Shown piece by piece: positions 61,191-64,000 of a stretch of 64,000 nucleotides of DNA. The DNA lies in the NCBI RefSeq assembly GCF_004114375.1, contig NZ_CP034692.1, forward strand, positions 1 to 64,000, in the 5' to 3' direction. Both the position numbers and the translations under genes were made by a program. Origin of the DNA: Halorubrum sp. BOL3-1. Its GTDB lineage: Archaea; Halobacteriota; Halobacteria; Halobacteriales; Haloferacaceae. Every line of letters begins with the position of its first letter. The first letter of the stretch is position 1. The notes below the pieces were generated by a model, which was given only the letters and a program-made list of their open reading frames with translations, was not told the origin of the DNA and searched no databases.

Positions 61191-63179
61191 CTACTTCCCT
61201 TCGAACTCCGGCTCGCCGTCGCCCATGAACGCCGTGACGCCCTCCATGAGGTCGTCGGTGTTCATTACGTGGCCGAAGCCCATCGCCTCGACCTCGAGGC
61301 CGGCCTCGTTGTCGGTCCGACCGGCGTGGATCGCGCGCTTCGTGTACTTCTGGGCGATCGGCGGGCCGGACGCGAGCCGCTCGGCCAGCTCCCACGCGCG
61401 CTCGTCCAGCTCGTCGTCCGGCACGACCTCGTTGACGAAGTCGTAGTCGGCCATCGTCTCGGCGTCGTAGCGGTCGGCGGTGAGGATGATCTCCTTCGCG
61501 CGCCCCTCACCGACGACCCGGGCGAGCCGCTGGGTGCCGCCCCAGCCCGGGAGCAGCCCGAGGTCGAGTTCGGGCTGGCCGAGTTCGGAGCGCTCGGAGG
61601 CGATCCGCATGTCCGCCGCGGTCGCCAGCTCCATCCCGCCGCCGAGGCAGTAGCCGTCGATGGCGGCGACGACGGGCTTGTCCGACTCTTCGAGCTTCCC
61701 GAACGTCTGTTGGCCCTGTCGGGAGAGTTCGACCGCGTAGATCGGGTCGGCGCCGCCGGCGGCCATGCTCTGGACGTCCGCGCCCGCGGAGAAGGCGCGG
61801 TCGCCCGCGCCGGACAGCAGGATCGCGCGCACCTCGTCGTCGCCGTCGAGCCGGTCGATCGCGTCCGCCATTTCGTCGAGCACCTCGCCGCTGATCGTGT
61901 TCATCCGGTGCGGGCGGTCGATCTCGACGTGCCCGATCCGGTCGTCGACGGCCACGTTCAGCACCTCGTAGCTCGGACCGTCGCCGGAGTCGGCGTCGCC
62001 GCCGTCGCCGCTTCCGCCGCGGAACCCGCCCGCCTCCGCGGCCTCGCGGAGGTAGTCGGTCGCCTCGTAGCGCGCCTCGCCCGTCTCCTCGGCGAGGGCG
62101 TCGAGCGTCTCGACGAGCGCGTCGAGTCCCTCGGCGTCGGCCAGCTTCGCGGGGCCGTCGGGGAAGCCGGCGCCGAGCTTGACGGCCTCGTCGACGTCGT
62201 CGGCGTCGGCCACGTCGTCGCCGATGAGGCCGGCCGTCTCGTTGGCCGTGACCGCGAGCAGGCGGCGGCGGACGTCGGCGTCGATCGCGTCGCTCGGGAT
62301 CTGGGCGCCGTCGCCGTCCTCGTAGTCGTAGAACCCCTTCCCGGTCTTTTTCCCGAGGTTCTCTTCCTCGACCTTCTCACCGAGCAGCGGGCAGGGCCGG
62401 TAGGCGTCGCCGAGGACCTCGTGCATGTACTCCAACACGTGGTAGCCCACGTCGACGCCCACCTGGTCGGCGAGCTCGAACGACCCCATCGGCAGGCCCA
62501 TGTCGAACTTCGTCGTGGAGTCGACCGTCTCGACGTCGGCGTCGCCGGACTCGACGATCCACGCCGCCTCGTTCATCAGGGGCACGAGGATGCGGTTGAC
62601 GATGAAGCCGGGGCTGTCCTTCCGGACCCGGACCGGGGTCTTTCCCATCGACTCTGCGAGTCCCTCGATCAGCTCCAGGGTCTCCTCGCTCGTGTGTCTC
62701 CCGGAGATGACCTCGACTAAGTCCATCCGCACCGGCGGGTTGAAGAAGTGCATCCCGCAGAAGCGCTCGGAACGGTCGGTGACCTCCGAGAGTTCGGTGA
62801 TAGAGAGGCTGGAGGTGTTGGTGACGAAGACGGCCTCGTCGGGTGCGTGCTCGATGACCTCCTCGTACACGTCCTTTTTGATGGCCATCTTCTCGGGGAC
62901 GACCTCGACGACGACGTCGGCGCCGTCGAGCGCGTCGCCGAGGTCGACGTACGGCTCGACGCGGTCGAGCGCGGCGTCGGCCTCGTCGTCGCCGACGCGG
63001 TCCTTCTCGGCGAGCTTTCCGAGCGACCACTCGATCTGGTCGTACCCCTTCTGGACGAGTTCGTCGTTGATGTCGCGCAGCGACACGTCATAGCCGGCGA
63101 GCGCGGCAACCTCCGCGATGCCGTGCCCCATGTTTCCGGCGCCGAGCACCGTCACGCGCTGGACGTCTTCGAGCTGCAT
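61191..63179 (-). CDS. 3-hydroxyacyl-CoA dehydrogenase / enoyl-CoA hydratase fusion
   Basis: Bifunctional fatty-acid or polyester metabolism enzyme of 662 residues with the archaeal domain order, dehydrogenase first. Residues 1-185 are the NAD domain (VTVLGAGNMGHGIAEVAALA) with the catalytic His in CGMHFFNPPVRMDLVEVISG. Two C-terminal HCDH domains follow to about 385 (DSPGFIVNRILVPLMNEAAW, LGKKTGKGFYDYED). After a Gly/Asp linker, residues about 405-662 are the crotonase (GGGMELATAADMRIASERSE, then GQPELDLGLLPGWGGTQRLA). Beta-oxidation is the likely role; direction is not deducible. Confidence 0.92.
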   Translation of the reverse strand: MQLEDVQRVTVLGAGNMGHGIAEVAALAGYDVSLRDINDELVQKGYDQIEWSLGKLAEKDRVGDDEADAALDRVEPYVDLGDALDGADVVVEVVPEKMAIKKDVYEEVIEHAPDEAVFVTNTSSLSITELSEVTDRSERFCGMHFFNPPVRMDLVEVISGRHTSEETLELIEGLAESMGKTPVRVRKDSPGFIVNRILVPLMNEAAWIVESGDADVETVDSTTKFDMGLPMGSFELADQVGVDVGYHVLEYMHEVLGDAYRPCPLLGEKVEEENLGKKTGKGFYDYEDGDGAQIPSDAIDADVRRRLLAVTANETAGLIGDDVADADDVDEAVKLGAGFPDGPAKLADAEGLDALVETLDALAEETGEARYEATDYLREAAEAGGFRGGSGDGGDADSGDGPSYEVLNVAVDDRIGHVEIDRPHRMNTISGEVLDEMADAIDRLDGDDEVRAILLSGAGDRAFSAGADVQSMAAGGADPIYAVELSRQGQQTFGKLEESDKPVVAAIDGYCLGGGMELATAADMRIASERSELGQPELDLGLLPGWGGTQRLARVVGEGRAKEIILTADRYDAETMADYDFVNEVVPDDELDERAWELAERLASGPPIAQKYTKRAIHAGRTDNEAGLEVEAMGFGHVMNTDDLMEGVTAFMGDGEPEFEGK

Positions 63180-63323
63180 ACCTGAGGGTCGGAACCGTCA
63201 TGGTTGAACGTTTCCATCTTCCAAACCCAAAACTTTCAGTAAGTTTATTCGGGCGGGTCCCGCGGTCCGAGCGACCCGGACCGGAACCGAACGTACTCCC
63301 GCGTGCGGTCCCGTCGATCCGGC

Positions 63324-63989
63324 ATGGACGACGGAGCTGACGGAGCCGACGACGCCGACGATCCGACCGCTGACGCCAACCTGACCGCCGACGCCGACGA
63401 CCCGGTGACGACCGCCCTGCGCGAGGACCCGACGATGGCGGCGCTCGTCGACCGACACGGCCCCCTCGATATTGCGCCCGCGGACGACGAGTTCGCCCGG
63501 CTCTGTACTTCGATCGTGAACCAGCAGCTCTCGACCGCCTCCGCGGCGGCCATCCACGGGCGGTTCGTGGACGTCCTCGGCGGCGATCCGACGCCCGACC
63601 GCGTCCTCGACGCCGACGAGGCCGCCCTGCACGAGGCCGGACTCAGCGGCACGAAAGTCGAGTACCTGCGGAACGTCGCCGCCGCCTTCCGCGACGACGA
63701 GCGCAGGTTCACTCGGGAGGGGGTCGCGAGCGAGAGCGACGAGGCGGTCGTCGACCGACTCACGGAGATCCGCGGCGTCGGCGCGTGGACCGCGCGGATG
63801 TATCTGATCTTCGCGCTCGGCCGCGAGGACGTACTCCCGCTCGGCGACCTCGCGGTGCGGAAGGGGATCGAGCGGGTCTACAACGACGGCGAGGGGCTAA
63901 GCCGAGCGGAGATGCGCGAGATCGGCGAGGCGTGGCGGCCCTACCGGAGCCACGGGACGCGGTACATCTGGGCCGAGTACGAGTCCTGA
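63324..63989 (+). CDS. DNA-3-methyladenine glycosylase (AlkA-like HhH-GPD)
   Basis: Base-excision repair glycosylase of 221 residues. The N-terminal 25 residues are Asp/Ala-rich. The HhH-GPD fold has IVNQQLSTASAAAIHGRFVD, the hairpin RLTEIRGVGAWTARMYLIFA and the catalytic Asp in EDVLPLGDLAVRKGIERVYN, followed by EAWRPYRSHGTRYIWAEYE, characteristic of AlkA-like enzymes. No Fe-S cysteines. ATG 63324 is preferred to GTG 63303. Confidence 0.9.
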   Translation: MDDGADGADDADDPTADANLTADADDPVTTALREDPTMAALVDRHGPLDIAPADDEFARLCTSIVNQQLSTASAAAIHGRFVDVLGGDPTPDRVLDADEAALHEAGLSGTKVEYLRNVAAAFRDDERRFTREGVASESDEAVVDRLTEIRGVGAWTARMYLIFALGREDVLPLGDLAVRKGIERVYNDGEGLSRAEMREIGEAWRPYRSHGTRYIWAEYES

Positions 63990-64000
63990 GACGCCGACCG

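Noticed and set aside
61269-62720. 483-codon plus-strand frame opposite the HADH/ECH fusion
   Set aside because: Shadow frame; the minus strand encodes an intact enzyme with catalytic motifs.

Overview
The window is a haloarchaeal chromosome segment, most like Halorubrum or a close relative; the genus is an inference. The evidence is very high GC, strongly acidic proteins, archaeal information genes (RpoD/K/N, S13-S4-S11, L18e, FEN1, RFC large subunit), archaeal isoprenoid kinases, and A/T boxes centred about 27 nt upstream of start codons, which implies mostly leaderless mRNAs.

Layout. 1-13.0 kb is core or metabolic: glycine cleavage (gcvPA, gcvH), FEN1, a DnaJ-ferredoxin fusion, a RecJ-like DHH protein, a pilin-like protein, an oxidoreductase/isomerase pair, PspA and a DgcN/DgcA-like pair (probable D-glutamate catabolism). 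13.06-13.39 kb holds a non-coding repeat element that recurs at 56.97-57.33 kb. 14-20 kb carries a chemotaxis transducer and a divergent formate dehydrogenase / formaldehyde dehydrogenase pair. 20-25.6 kb has small zinc proteins, a CobW GTPase, Mrp and the mevalonate/isopentenyl phosphate kinases. 26.9-33.2 kb is the classical transcription/translation cluster tRNA-Ser, S13, S4, S11, RpoD, tRNA-Leu, L18e, L13, S9, RpoN, RpoK, enolase, S2, read on the minus strand. Two plus-strand genes (one broken) separate it from mvk-ipk, which often follows it directly. 33.3-37.7 kb holds a quinone-reductase-like dehydrogenase, cmk, truB and a desuccinylase-like hydrolase.

The accessory region runs from tRNA-Pro (37.8 kb) to about 49.2 kb. 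Directly behind the tRNA lies an overlapping operon of small proteins (Zn-finger, J-domain, AbrB), then a halocyanin-like protein that has lost its copper cysteine, then a short tyrosine recombinase. A 12-bp copy of the tRNA-Pro 3' part lies just past the recombinase, giving a candidate 5.2-kb integrative element. After it come AT-rich DNA with a 32-bp tandem array and inverted repeats, a CPBP protease, a second AbrB gene, a NucS-like/GIY-YIG nuclease pair, gene scraps (acetyltransferase with an in-frame stop, tail of a restriction-modification gene) and a DUF433/DUF5615 toxin-antitoxin pair. 49.2-64 kb is again chromosomal: RFC large subunit, a histidine kinase, an amino-acid ABC transporter, heme A synthase, tRNA-His, an FKBP, aspartate-semialdehyde dehydrogenase, a HADH/ECH fusion and a DNA glycosylase.

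Several genes carry single-base frameshifts that all look like one missing base, mostly within homopolymer runs. This suggests consensus errors as much as real pseudogenes, and those entries are marked. Nothing here was checked against a database.
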